Positions 22,657 to 31,402 of a stretch of 64,000 bases of DNA are shown one piece after another; the first letter of the stretch is position 1; the number at the start of each line of letters is the position of its first letter. The stretch covers positions 1 to 64,000 of the forward strand of contig CAZGKW010000017.1 in NCBI GenBank assembly GCA_964526295.1. Direction: 5' to 3'. The position numbers were made by a program, and so were the translations under genes. The notes beneath the pieces were generated by a model. That model was not told the origin of the DNA and did not search any database. It worked only from the letters and a program-made list of their open reading frames with translations. This stretch comes from CAZGKW01 sp964526295. GTDB taxonomy: Bacteria > Planctomycetota > Phycisphaerae > FEN-1346.

Positions 22657-23967
22657 ATGCAGCGAACGCTGGTGATCAACGTTGCGGGGCTCGGGGCCGA
22701 CCTGGTCGGCGAGATGCCGGCGCTTGCGCGCGCCGCCGGCCGGGGGGCGGCACTGCCCGTGGAGCCGGTCCTGCCGGCGCTGACCTGCCCCATGCAGGCC
22801 ACGTTCACCACCGGCGAGCCCCCCGCCCGCCACGGCATCGTCGCCAACGGCCTCTACTTCCACGACACCGCCGAGGTCCGATTCTGGGAACAGTCGGCGA
22901 AGCTCCTGGCCGCCCCGCGCGCCTGGGCCCACGCCGCGCGGCCCAAGGTCGCGATGCTCTTCTGGCAGCTCGCCATGTACGACCCCTCGGTCGAGGTGCT
23001 CCTGACGCCGAAGCCCGTCCACGGCCCGGGCGGGCGGCTCATCCAGGACGGCTACTCCCGGCCGGCCGACCTCTACGCCCGCCTCGCCGCGCGGCACGGG
23101 CCGTTCGACCTCCGGCACTACTGGGGCCCGGGCGCGGGCATCGACTCGAGCCGATGGATCGCCGCGGCCACGCTCGACGTCTGGCGCCAGGAGCGGCCGG
23201 ACCTCTGCCTTACGTACCTGCCGCACCTCGACTACAGCGGCCACCGGGCCGGGCCGGAAGCCGACGCCCATCGCGGGGCGGCGCGCGACCTCGACGAGCT
23301 TGTGGCGCCGCTGCTGGAGGCGGCGGCCGACGGCGGCTCCCGCGTCGTCGTCCTCAGCGAATACTCGTTCGTCCCGGTCGGCCGGGCGGTCGCGCCGAAC
23401 CGGGCCCTGCGAGAGGCGGGCCTCGCGGCCGTCCGCGAGATCGACGGCGGCGAATACCTCTACCCCGGCGACTCGCGGGCCTTCGCCCTGGTGGACCACC
23501 AGGTCGCCCACGTCTACTTCCCTGCCACGGACGACCTCGCCCGCGAGACGCGCCGCGTCCGGCGGCTCCTCGCGGACCTCGACGGCGTGGCGGCAGTGCT
23601 CGACCGGACGGCCCTGTCGGAGGTCAATCTCGACCACCCCAGGACGGGGGAGCTGGTGGCCCTCGCCGAGCCCGACGCCCACTTCGTCTACTACTGGTGG
23701 ACCGACGACGCCCGGGCCCCGGCGTTCGCACCGACCGTCGACATCCACGCCAAGCCCGGCTTCGACGCGGCCGAGCTGTTCGTCTCGGAGCCGGATGGCG
23801 GCGGGGTCCCTCTGTCGGCCGAGCGGGTCCGGGGGTCGCACGGCCTGGTCTCCGAGGACGGCCGGGGCTGGGGCGTCTGGCTCGACACGCACCCGCCGAA
23901 GCGGCTGGCCGACCGCTCGGCCGTCCAGGCGACCGAGGTGGCCCACCTGCTCCTGGCGGGGGCATGA
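22657..23967 (+). CDS. Alkaline-phosphatase-superfamily phosphodiesterase/nucleotide pyrophosphatase-like protein
   Basis: The 436-residue protein has the layout of the type I phosphodiesterase branch: VINVAGLGADLV at the start, VLPALTCPMQATFTTGEPPARHGIVANG with the metal-binding and nucleophile Thr region, YLPHLDYSGHRAGPEA with Asp and His ligands, and VVVLSEYSF and VRGSHGL later. It probably cleaves phosphodiester or pyrophosphate bonds in small molecules. No signal peptide is seen, so it should be cytoplasmic. I prefer the ATG at 22657; a TTG five codons upstream is also possible, and neither has a strong ribosome site. The AsmA-like gene follows after about 90 bases on the same strand. 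Confidence 0.82.
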   Translation: MQRTLVINVAGLGADLVGEMPALARAAGRGAALPVEPVLPALTCPMQATFTTGEPPARHGIVANGLYFHDTAEVRFWEQSAKLLAAPRAWAHAARPKVAMLFWQLAMYDPSVEVLLTPKPVHGPGGRLIQDGYSRPADLYARLAARHGPFDLRHYWGPGAGIDSSRWIAAATLDVWRQERPDLCLTYLPHLDYSGHRAGPEADAHRGAARDLDELVAPLLEAAADGGSRVVVLSEYSFVPVGRAVAPNRALREAGLAAVREIDGGEYLYPGDSRAFALVDHQVAHVYFPATDDLARETRRVRRLLADLDGVAAVLDRTALSEVNLDHPRTGELVALAEPDAHFVYYWWTDDARAPAFAPTVDIHAKPGFDAAELFVSEPDGGGVPLSAERVRGSHGLVSEDGRGWGVWLDTHPPKRLADRSAVQATEVAHLLLAGA

Positions 23968-23994
23968 GCGCCCTGGGCGCCGCCGGTCGAGACC

Positions 23995-24023
23995 TTCCCC
24001 TCGTGCCCCCCGCGCGGTATGAT
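23995..24023 (+). promoter_or_regulatory. Possible promoter of the AsmA-like gene
   Basis: TTCCCC and TATGAT are 17 bases apart, 36 bases before the ATG at 24059. The -10 element is good and the -35 poor, so this is tentative. Confidence 0.3.
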
Positions 24024-24058
24024 GATTCGTTGCTCGACCCAGGCGAGGCGCTCCCTCC

Positions 24059-27000
24059 ATGGCCACGACGGACCGACCGAAACCCCGGAGGCACAGGCTC
24101 CGGACCGTGCTGCTCCTCGTGGGGCTGGTGCTCCTGGCGGTCCTGGCGGCCGGGGTGGCCTTCCTGCCCGACCTCATCCCGGCCGAGACCCTCCGGGCCG
24201 AGATCGAGTCGGCCCTGGCCGAGGAGCTGGGCCGGCCGGTCAGCGTCGAGTCCGCCCGGTTGAGCTGGGTCGATGGGCTCGTCTGCACGGGCCTCGAGAT
24301 CGGGGCGAAACCGACCGACGCCGACGCCCGGACGAGCGAACCGACCGATGCAGCGAATCCCGCAGCGGAACCGGACCGCCCTGATCCGGGCACAAGTGAG
24401 CCGGAGCTTCTCGCGCGGGCCGAGAAGCTCGTCGTGGTCCTCGGTCTGGCCGACGCCCTGGCCGCCGCCCGGGGCGAAGACGTCACACTCGATACCCTCC
24501 GCGTCGAGGGGTTGGAGCTGTGGCTGGTCAAGCGGGCCGACGGCGAGTGGAACGTCGCCGACCTCGCCGCCGCCGGCGGTGACGAGCCGCCGCCGCCCCG
24601 CATCCGGTCGCTCCAGGTCGCCGACGCCCGCCTCCACGTGCTCGACGCCGCCTCCGGCCGACGCCTCACCGCCGAGGACATCCAGGCCAGCGTCGGCGAG
24701 CTGGCCGCCACCGGCCAGGGCTACGTCAGCCTCTCGGCGGGCTTTCCGGACGGGACGCCGGACGGCGACCCGGGCACGCTCCTCGTGACGGCGACGCTCT
24801 CGTCGCTCGACCCGGCGGCCGACCCGGCCACCCTCTCGGGCGCCCTTCGGACCGAGTGGAAGGACGTCGACTGGCCGTCGGTGGCGGCCGTGGCGGCCCC
24901 CGTGCCGCCGGAGGCGTCCGCCCTGGGCCCGACCTCCGGTCACGTCACCGTCTCGTTCGGCCGGGGGGCCTGGCAGGTCGACGGCTCGATCGAGACGGGG
25001 CCCGTGGCCCTGCCCGGGGCCGGCCACCGGGGGCCGCTCGTCCTGCCGCGGGCCGTCGTCGGCTTCCAGGCCGCCCAGGACGGTCGCGAGGCGCCGCTGG
25101 AACTGGACCTGGTGAAGCTCTCGGCCCCCGGCATCGACCTGAAGCTCGCCGGCCGGGTCGACCTGGCCGACCCGGCGAAGCCGCGGCCCGACGTCCGCCT
25201 GACCGGGTCGGTCGCGTGGGGCCCCTTGAGCCGGAGCATCCGGCCGGTCGGGGACCTGGCCGAGGGGTTCGAGCGGCTGGGTGGCCGGGCCGACGTTGAC
25301 ATCAAGGTCTCCGGGGGACGCGAGGGATACGAAGTCCGCGGGACGGCCGACCTGAAGGCGACCGAGGCCCTCCTGCCGGGGCGTTTGCGGAAGGAGGCCG
25401 GCCAGTCGATGGAGCTGGCGATTCGGGCCGCCGTCCCTCACGATCTGGCGAGCGTCGAGATCGAGCGGCTCCGGCTCGCGATGGACGCCGCGTCGGTGAC
25501 GGCCCAGGCCCGCCTGCCGCTGGCCAAGGCGGACGGGGCCGTGCCGGCGGGCGCCTCGGCGGCGGTCGACGTCCAGGTCGGCCGCATCGAGGAGCTGTCC
25601 GAGCTGCTGCCGGGCCTGGCCAAGGCGGTCCCTGGGACCGACCTGGCCGGGCCGGTCAAGGCGGAGCTGGTCGTCTCGCCGCGTCGGGCGGAGACGGCCG
25701 CCGGGGGGGCGGATCCCTCGGCCGGCCCGGCGGGGCCGACCGATCCGGGGGGCGACAGCGGGCCCGGCTGGGACGCCCGCCTCCGGGTCGACCTGGCGGG
25801 TCTGTCGCTCGCCGCCCCCGGCGGGGTCCGGAAGGAGGCCGGCACCGCGGCCCACCTGCGGGCCGACGCGCTCATCGGCGGCGGGGGCCGGACCGCCGAG
25901 CTGCGGGGCCTCCACTTCCACCTGGCCGACGCCCAAGTCGTGTGGCAGGGGACGGGCGGCCTGCGGCAGCTCGACCATGCCGATGAGGGGCTGTCGTGGG
26001 TCGGCCACACCAAGGGCCGCCTGACCATCGACGGCCTGGGGACGCTCGGCTCGCTGCTCCTGCCCGACCGGTTCACCGGCGAGGCCGGGCCGCCCGTCGA
26101 CGGGCAAATCCTGCTGGACCTCGACGCCGCCCTCGACGGCAACCGCATCACCGGGTCGCTGGGGGCGGACATGGCGGGGGTGGCGATAGACGGCGGCGAG
26201 GGCTTCCGAAAACCCTCCGGCGTGCCGGCCGACCTTCGGGTCGAAGGCTCCTGGCTGGTGGCCGAGCCGAACTTCCTCGACGCCTCGGCCACGCTCCGTG
26301 TGCCGGGCGTCGTCGCCAAGGCCACCGCCAAGGGCCAGGTCCCTGCGACAGGTCGGCCGGCGGCCCGCGGGAACGACGACCTCGACGCCTGGATCGAGGA
26401 GGTGGCCCGCCGGGCCGGGGTTTCGCCCGAACTGGTGCGACAGACCGCTTCGAGCACGGCGACGGTCCGCATCGAGACCCGGATCGAGGACGTCGGCCGG
26501 GCCCTCGCCCTCGTGCCGGCCTTGGCGAAGCGGGCCAAGGGCCGGACCGAGGGGGGCGGTACGGTCTCGGCCGAGGTCTTCACCTCGCCGGGTAAGGCGA
26601 CCTTCAGCGCGGCGGCGGACCTGGCGGCAGCGGGCCTCGACTTCGGACCCGACCTGGTCAAGCCCGCCGGCCGGGCCCTGACGCTGGCGGTGGCGGCCGA
26701 GGCACAGGCCGGGCGGACGTCCCTGGGCGAGCCCGCCCTGGACTGCCGTCTGGAGGCCGAGGCCCGGCTCGACGAGTCCCGGGCCCGGACGAGCGGCCGG
26801 GTCGTCGTCGCCGTGCCGACCGACCTGAAGGCCCTGGCCTCGGCCGACGACGCCTTGACGATGGTGCGGCACGTGGACCTGGAGACGGAAGCGTCGGTGG
26901 TGCACGGTCCGTCGCTGGCGGCGGCGGTGCCGCGCTTGGGGCCGCTCTACGAGGGCGTCTCGGCCGCCGGGCCGATGAGGGTGCGGGCCCGGGTGGCCGG

Positions 27001-28615
27001 TACGCCGCTGGCGGCCGAGGTCGGCTTCGAGGTCGAGGCGTCGGAGTGCCTGGTCCGCGAGGGCGAGCGGGTCATCAAGGGGGCCGGCGTCCCCGCGTCG
27101 GTCCGCGCCGCGGGGCGGTTCGGCCAGGTGCCGGGCGAGCTGGTCCTGGAGCGGGCGACGCTGGTCTTCGGCGAGGTGAAGACGGAGGCGGCCGGCCGTT
27201 TCCTGTTCGACAGCCCCCGCCTGTCGGCCGCGCAGTCCCCGCGGGCCTGGACGGTGGACGTGAAGGGCGAGCTGCCCGACCTGGCGATGCTGAACGCCGC
27301 CCTGCCGCCCGAGTGGCGGGTCGAGAAGCCGACCGGAAGCGTGGCGTTCGACGTGCGGGCGGCCGGCGACACGCTGGGGGCCGCCCTGGAGCGGTGCGAC
27401 CTGGAGTTCCGCGACTCCGGGCTCGTGTGGCTGGGCCGGCCGGTGCGGATCGACGGCCGGGCGGTCTACGACGGACGGGTCCTTCGCATCGGCGACCCGG
27501 CCGACGGCGGGGGGCAGCTCCGCCTCTCGGCCGGGACCAGCAACCTGGCCCTCTCGGGGCGGATCGTCGAGCCCGACCGGGCCCCCCGCGGCACGCTCGC
27601 CATCCGCGGCACGCACGTCGACGTCGACGAGCTGACGGCCCTCGCCGAGGCGACCGAGAAGCGGTTCGCCTCGGCCTCGAAGGCCGAGCCGGATGCAGCC
27701 GCCGCCGAGGCCCAGGCCGAGCGGCTCGACCGGCTCATCCGGCGGGCCGGCGTGGCGTTCGACGCCCGGATCGGTACGGTCGCCGTCACGATGCCCCAAC
27801 TCGACGACGCGTTCTACGAGCTGGAGGACGTGGAGGCCGAGGGCCGCCTGGCCGACGGCCGGTTCACGGTCGGGAAGCTCGACTACGGCGTCAACAACGG
27901 GACCGTGACAAGCAACCTGGAGATCGACTTCCGTCCGGAGGTGCCCGTCCTGACCGTCACGGAGGTCCGCCGGGACCTCGAGCCCCGGCCCAACGTCATC
28001 CCCATTATCAGCAAGACGTTCCCGGGCCTGGAGTGCACCGGGTCGGTCTCGACGCGGGAGACGAAGCGGCAGCGCCTGGAGGAGGGGGCCTGGCCGGTGG
28101 GGCACGGCGAAACGGTCCTGGTCGAGGGGCGGCTCGTCGGGCCCGGGGCCCCGGAGTACGTCCAGCGGGTCTTCCCCGGCCTCAAGCTCACCACCTACAA
28201 CTACAAGAAGATGGTGAACCGGTACAAGCTGGAGGCCGACGGGACGGTCCAGAACCGGATGATCTTCGACGGTATGCAGTACGATATCTATATTTTCGGC
28301 TATTCCCGGCACGACGGGAAGTTCCGCTACGAGCTGGGCGTCGAGCTGGGCCTCGGCCTGAAGTCCGAGACCTGGACCCGCGACCTCGACCAGGGCAAGG
28401 TGCCCCTGATGATCTACTGGGGCGAGATGTACCTGGACCGGCCCGGGTACAAGACGCAGGAGATCCGCTACGTCCGGCTCGACGAGCTGCTCCACGACGT
28501 CCTGGTCAAGCGGGGCCTGCTGGTGAAGCTGTTCGAGCGGATGGGCAAGAAACCGCCCGACATCCCCGAACCGCCCGACTGGCCCGACGAAGACGAGGGG
28601 GAGGGCGAGGAGTAG
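24059..28615 (+). CDS. AsmA/TamB-like giant envelope protein
   Basis: The 1518-residue protein has a cytoplasmic basic start, one membrane helix (VLLLVGLVLLAVLAAGVAFL, about residues 17-36), and then the AsmA-type opening (AETLRAEIESALAEELGRPVSVESARLSWVDGL). The rest is a long repetitive beta-rich body of the kind that forms the lipid-transport groove in AsmA-like proteins. The C-terminal 300 residues are more conserved-looking (VGKLDYGVNNGTVTSNLEID; GMQYDIYIFGYSRHDGKF) and end in an acidic tail. Such proteins are anchored in the inner membrane and are thought to move lipids to the outer membrane. Substrate unknown. Confidence 0.78.
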   Translation: MATTDRPKPRRHRLRTVLLLVGLVLLAVLAAGVAFLPDLIPAETLRAEIESALAEELGRPVSVESARLSWVDGLVCTGLEIGAKPTDADARTSEPTDAANPAAEPDRPDPGTSEPELLARAEKLVVVLGLADALAAARGEDVTLDTLRVEGLELWLVKRADGEWNVADLAAAGGDEPPPPRIRSLQVADARLHVLDAASGRRLTAEDIQASVGELAATGQGYVSLSAGFPDGTPDGDPGTLLVTATLSSLDPAADPATLSGALRTEWKDVDWPSVAAVAAPVPPEASALGPTSGHVTVSFGRGAWQVDGSIETGPVALPGAGHRGPLVLPRAVVGFQAAQDGREAPLELDLVKLSAPGIDLKLAGRVDLADPAKPRPDVRLTGSVAWGPLSRSIRPVGDLAEGFERLGGRADVDIKVSGGREGYEVRGTADLKATEALLPGRLRKEAGQSMELAIRAAVPHDLASVEIERLRLAMDAASVTAQARLPLAKADGAVPAGASAAVDVQVGRIEELSELLPGLAKAVPGTDLAGPVKAELVVSPRRAETAAGGADPSAGPAGPTDPGGDSGPGWDARLRVDLAGLSLAAPGGVRKEAGTAAHLRADALIGGGGRTAELRGLHFHLADAQVVWQGTGGLRQLDHADEGLSWVGHTKGRLTIDGLGTLGSLLLPDRFTGEAGPPVDGQILLDLDAALDGNRITGSLGADMAGVAIDGGEGFRKPSGVPADLRVEGSWLVAEPNFLDASATLRVPGVVAKATAKGQVPATGRPAARGNDDLDAWIEEVARRAGVSPELVRQTASSTATVRIETRIEDVGRALALVPALAKRAKGRTEGGGTVSAEVFTSPGKATFSAAADLAAAGLDFGPDLVKPAGRALTLAVAAEAQAGRTSLGEPALDCRLEAEARLDESRARTSGRVVVAVPTDLKALASADDALTMVRHVDLETEASVVHGPSLAAAVPRLGPLYEGVSAAGPMRVRARVAGTPLAAEVGFEVEASECLVREGERVIKGAGVPASVRAAGRFGQVPGELVLERATLVFGEVKTEAAGRFLFDSPRLSAAQSPRAWTVDVKGELPDLAMLNAALPPEWRVEKPTGSVAFDVRAAGDTLGAALERCDLEFRDSGLVWLGRPVRIDGRAVYDGRVLRIGDPADGGGQLRLSAGTSNLALSGRIVEPDRAPRGTLAIRGTHVDVDELTALAEATEKRFASASKAEPDAAAAEAQAERLDRLIRRAGVAFDARIGTVAVTMPQLDDAFYELEDVEAEGRLADGRFTVGKLDYGVNNGTVTSNLEIDFRPEVPVLTVTEVRRDLEPRPNVIPIISKTFPGLECTGSVSTRETKRQRLEEGAWPVGHGETVLVEGRLVGPGAPEYVQRVFPGLKLTTYNYKKMVNRYKLEADGTVQNRMIFDGMQYDIYIFGYSRHDGKFRYELGVELGLGLKSETWTRDLDQGKVPLMIYWGEMYLDRPGYKTQEIRYVRLDELLHDVLVKRGLLVKLFERMGKKPPDIPEPPDWPDEDEGEGEE

Positions 28616-28653
28616 GCCCGCGCCGCGTGAGACTCCGACGCCGTTGCCGTTGA

Positions 28654-28715
28654 CCCCCCTCTCCCCTCGCGGGAGAGGGGAGGGGTGCCCGCCGCAGCCT
28701 TGGCGGCGGCGGGGG
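28654..28715. repeat. Intergenic CCCTCTCCC palindrome with GCCTTGGCG tail
   Basis: CCCCTCTCCC and GGGAGAGGGG face each other at 28656-28682, followed by GCCCGCCGCAGCCTTGGCG, which is repeated almost exactly at 56207-56226 between the hydrogenase subunit genes. A composite dispersed repeat between the AsmA-like and PhoD-like genes. Confidence 0.5.
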
Positions 28716-28729
28716 GCCCAGGAGGAAGC

Positions 28730-31273
28730 ATGTCCCTTATTCGTCTTGCCTCGGTCTTAGCTGGCGTCGCGATCACCGCGGGCAGCGAGCCGGCCGTCGC
28801 CGAGCCCGTCGGGGCCGCCTTCCGAAGCGCCTGGCCCGAGGGCGTCGAGCGGGTCTGGGCCGGCCGCGACTTCTGGACCAACCCGCTCCAGGACTGGCGG
28901 GTCGCCGACGGGCGGCTGGAGTGTGTCGCGGGGGGGCCGGACCGCAACGTCCACCTCCTGACGCATCAGCTCGGGGCGACGCCCGGCACGTTCGAGACGC
29001 GGGTCCACCTCGAACCGCTCGACGGCGCGGCCGCGCCGCCCGCCGCCGGGTGGGCGGGCTTTCGCGTCGGCATCCGCGGCCAGTTCGACGACTACCGCGA
29101 CAGCGTCCGCCGCGGCCGGGGGCTCGATGCGGGCGTGACCGCCGGGGGCAGGCTGTTCATCGGCGCTCGGCCCTCGCCGCGAGCCGAGGAGGGTGCCGCG
29201 GCCGTGCCGCTCGGCCGGTTTGAGCTTCGCCTCTCGGCGCGGCCCGAGGGCGAGGCGTACACGCTGGTTCTTACGGCCCACGACGCCACGGGCGGGCAGC
29301 TGGCCGCCGTCCGCCGCGAGGGCGTGCCGGCCGAGGCGCTCGCGGGCAACCTGGCGCTGGTCTGCCACGGTCCTCGGCCCGGCCGCCGCGGCCGGCGGAC
29401 CGACAAGACGGGCGCCCAGGTCCGCTTCGCCTTCCGCCACTGGACGGTCGGCGGGTCGAAAGTCGAGCACCACCCGGACCACGCGTTCGGGCCGATCCTC
29501 TGGGCCCAGCACACGTTGAGCCGGGGCGTGTTGAAGCTGACCGCCCAGATGCCGCCGCTGGGCGAGAAAGACGCGAAGACCGTCCGCCTGGAGGTGGATC
29601 GCGGCGAGCGATGGACCGAGGTTGCCCGGGCCGGGATCCACCCCCTGGCCCGGACGGCGACGTTTCGCGTGGCCGATTGGGACGCCTCCCGCGCCTGGCC
29701 CTACCGCGTCGTCTACGGCCTGCGGGAAGCGCACGGGAAGACGCGGGACTATGTCTACATGGGAACCATCCGCCGCGACCCGGCCGCCAAGGGCCAGATC
29801 GTCCTGGCGGCGTTCACCGGCAACGCCGACTACGGCTTCCCGAACGCCGACGTCGTCCGGCACGTGGCGGCCCACGACCCGGACGTGCTGTTCTTCTCGG
29901 GCGACAACATCTACGAGAACGTGGGGGGCTACGGGGCGACCCGCCGGCCCCTGGAGACGGCCTGCCTGGACTACCTCCGGAAGTGGTATTTCTACGGCTG
30001 GGCGTTCGGGCCGCTCGTCAAGGACCGCCCCACGGTCAGCATCCCCGACGATCACGACGTCTACCAGGGCAACCTGTGGGGCCACGGGGGCTGCCCCACC
30101 GACCGCGACTCGGGCGGCGGCTACGTCATGCCCCCCGACTGGGTCAACGTGGTCCAGCGGACCCAGACGAGCCACCTGCCCGACCCGTACGACCCGGCCC
30201 CCGTCGAGCAGGGCATCACGGTCTACTATACGTCGATGCTTTACGGGCGGATCGACTTCGCCGTGCTGGAGGACCGGAAGTTCAAGACGGGCCCGGCGGG
30301 GGTGTGCCCCCCCACGGGCGGACGGCCCGACCACGTCCGCGACCCGGACTTCGACCCCAAGACCGCGGACGTGCCGGGGGCGAAGCTGCTCGGGGATCGG
30401 CAGCTTGGGTTCCTTCGCGACTGGGCCGCCGACTGGCGCGGGGCCGACTTCAAGTGCGCCCTGTCGCAGACCGTCTTCGCCGGCGTCGCCACCCACCACG
30501 GGCGAAACCTCACGCGGCTCGTCGCCGACTACGACTCGAACGGCTGGCCGCAGACCGGGCGGCGGAAGGCCCTGGCCGAGCTGCGCAAGGCCTTCGCCTT
30601 CCACGTGGCGGGCGACCAGCACCTGGCGACCCTCGTCCATCACGGCATCGACACGTGGGGCGACGCGGCCTGGTCGTTCGCCGTCCCGTCGGTCTCGAAC
30701 TTCTACCTCCGGGCGTGGGACCCGCCCGAGAAGCCCGGCGGGAACCACGTGCCCGGCATGCCGGACTACACCGGCCGGTTCCGCGACGGCCTGGGCAACT
30801 ACGTCACGGTCTGGGCGGCCACGAACCCCGGCGGGTCGATGGGCGTCGAGCCGGCCGCCCTCCACGACAAGAAGCCCGGCTACGGCATCGTCCGCTTCGA
30901 CAAGGCCCGCCGGACGATCACCATGGAATGCTGGCCGCGGTTCGCCGACCCGCGGGACCCGAAGGGGGTCCAGTACGAGGGTTGGCCGAAGACGATCCGC
31001 CAGGCGGAAAACTACGGCCGCCCGGCCGCCGCCTGGCTGCCGACGGTCCGCGTCGAGGGCATCGACGACCCGGTCGTCCAGGTCCTCGACGAGGCATCCG
31101 GTGAGATCGTCTACACGATCCGGATCGAGGGCCGCTCGTGGCGGCCGAAGGTGTTCCGGGCGGGGACCTACACCGTCGGCGTGGGCGACCCGGACGCCGG
31201 GCCGATGCAGACCTTCAAGGGCATCGCGAGCGTGGCCGAAGACTCGGACGAAACGCTCGACGTGCGATTCTGA
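28730..31273 (+). CDS. Exported PhoD-like metallophosphatase with N-terminal jelly-roll domain
   Basis: The 847-residue protein has a signal peptide (SLIRLASVLAGVAITAGS), an N-terminal beta-sandwich region that resembles a concanavalin-like domain (about 40-230), and a PhoD-type phosphatase domain with metal-ligand blocks VLFFSGDNIYEN, SIPDDHDVYQGN and FHVAGDQHLATLVHHG. PhoD enzymes hydrolyse phosphate mono- or diesters outside the cytoplasm with calcium and iron. A C-terminal beta domain ends DETLDVRF. AGGAGG lies six bases before the ATG. Neighbouring phosphatase-like genes at 22.7 and 39.7 kb fit phosphorus scavenging. A hairpin follows the stop. Confidence 0.88.
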   Translation: MSLIRLASVLAGVAITAGSEPAVAEPVGAAFRSAWPEGVERVWAGRDFWTNPLQDWRVADGRLECVAGGPDRNVHLLTHQLGATPGTFETRVHLEPLDGAAAPPAAGWAGFRVGIRGQFDDYRDSVRRGRGLDAGVTAGGRLFIGARPSPRAEEGAAAVPLGRFELRLSARPEGEAYTLVLTAHDATGGQLAAVRREGVPAEALAGNLALVCHGPRPGRRGRRTDKTGAQVRFAFRHWTVGGSKVEHHPDHAFGPILWAQHTLSRGVLKLTAQMPPLGEKDAKTVRLEVDRGERWTEVARAGIHPLARTATFRVADWDASRAWPYRVVYGLREAHGKTRDYVYMGTIRRDPAAKGQIVLAAFTGNADYGFPNADVVRHVAAHDPDVLFFSGDNIYENVGGYGATRRPLETACLDYLRKWYFYGWAFGPLVKDRPTVSIPDDHDVYQGNLWGHGGCPTDRDSGGGYVMPPDWVNVVQRTQTSHLPDPYDPAPVEQGITVYYTSMLYGRIDFAVLEDRKFKTGPAGVCPPTGGRPDHVRDPDFDPKTADVPGAKLLGDRQLGFLRDWAADWRGADFKCALSQTVFAGVATHHGRNLTRLVADYDSNGWPQTGRRKALAELRKAFAFHVAGDQHLATLVHHGIDTWGDAAWSFAVPSVSNFYLRAWDPPEKPGGNHVPGMPDYTGRFRDGLGNYVTVWAATNPGGSMGVEPAALHDKKPGYGIVRFDKARRTITMECWPRFADPRDPKGVQYEGWPKTIRQAENYGRPAAAWLPTVRVEGIDDPVVQVLDEASGEIVYTIRIEGRSWRPKVFRAGTYTVGVGDPDAGPMQTFKGIASVAEDSDETLDVRF

Positions 31274-31277
31274 ATCG

Positions 31278-31301
31278 CCCCGCGGCCGTGAGGCCGCGGG
31301 G
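31278..31301 (+). terminator. Hairpin after the PhoD-like gene
   Basis: CCCCGCGGCC and GGCCGCGGGG pair perfectly across a GTGA tetraloop, four bases after the stop. There is no T run, so it is a strong hairpin rather than a classic intrinsic terminator. Confidence 0.5.
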
Positions 31302-31358
31302 ACGCGCGACCGGGCAGGCCCTCAAGCACCGCGGCCCGCGCACCGGAGGCGCCGATCG

Positions 31359-31392
31359 GCCCGAACCGCGAACGTACGTTCGCGGTTCGGGC
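31359..31392. promoter_or_regulatory. 34-base perfect palindrome just upstream of the ubiD-like gene
   Basis: Each 17-base half starts GCCCGAACCGCGAACGT and meets the other at a central ACGTACGT core, with no mismatch. It ends 10 bases before the ATG at 31403 and touches the ribosome site GAGGTGGGG. It could be an operator, or an mRNA hairpin that hides the ribosome site. Confidence 0.6.
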
Positions 31393-31402
31393 GAGGTGGG
31401 GT

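Noticed and set aside
21829..24711. A 960-codon minus-strand open frame
   Set aside because: Covers the esterase and phosphodiesterase genes in antisense; no start site or domain.
23624..28495. A 1623-codon minus-strand open frame
   Set aside because: Antisense of the AsmA-like gene, whose frame has a membrane anchor and family opening; the minus-strand product is compositionally mirror-like.
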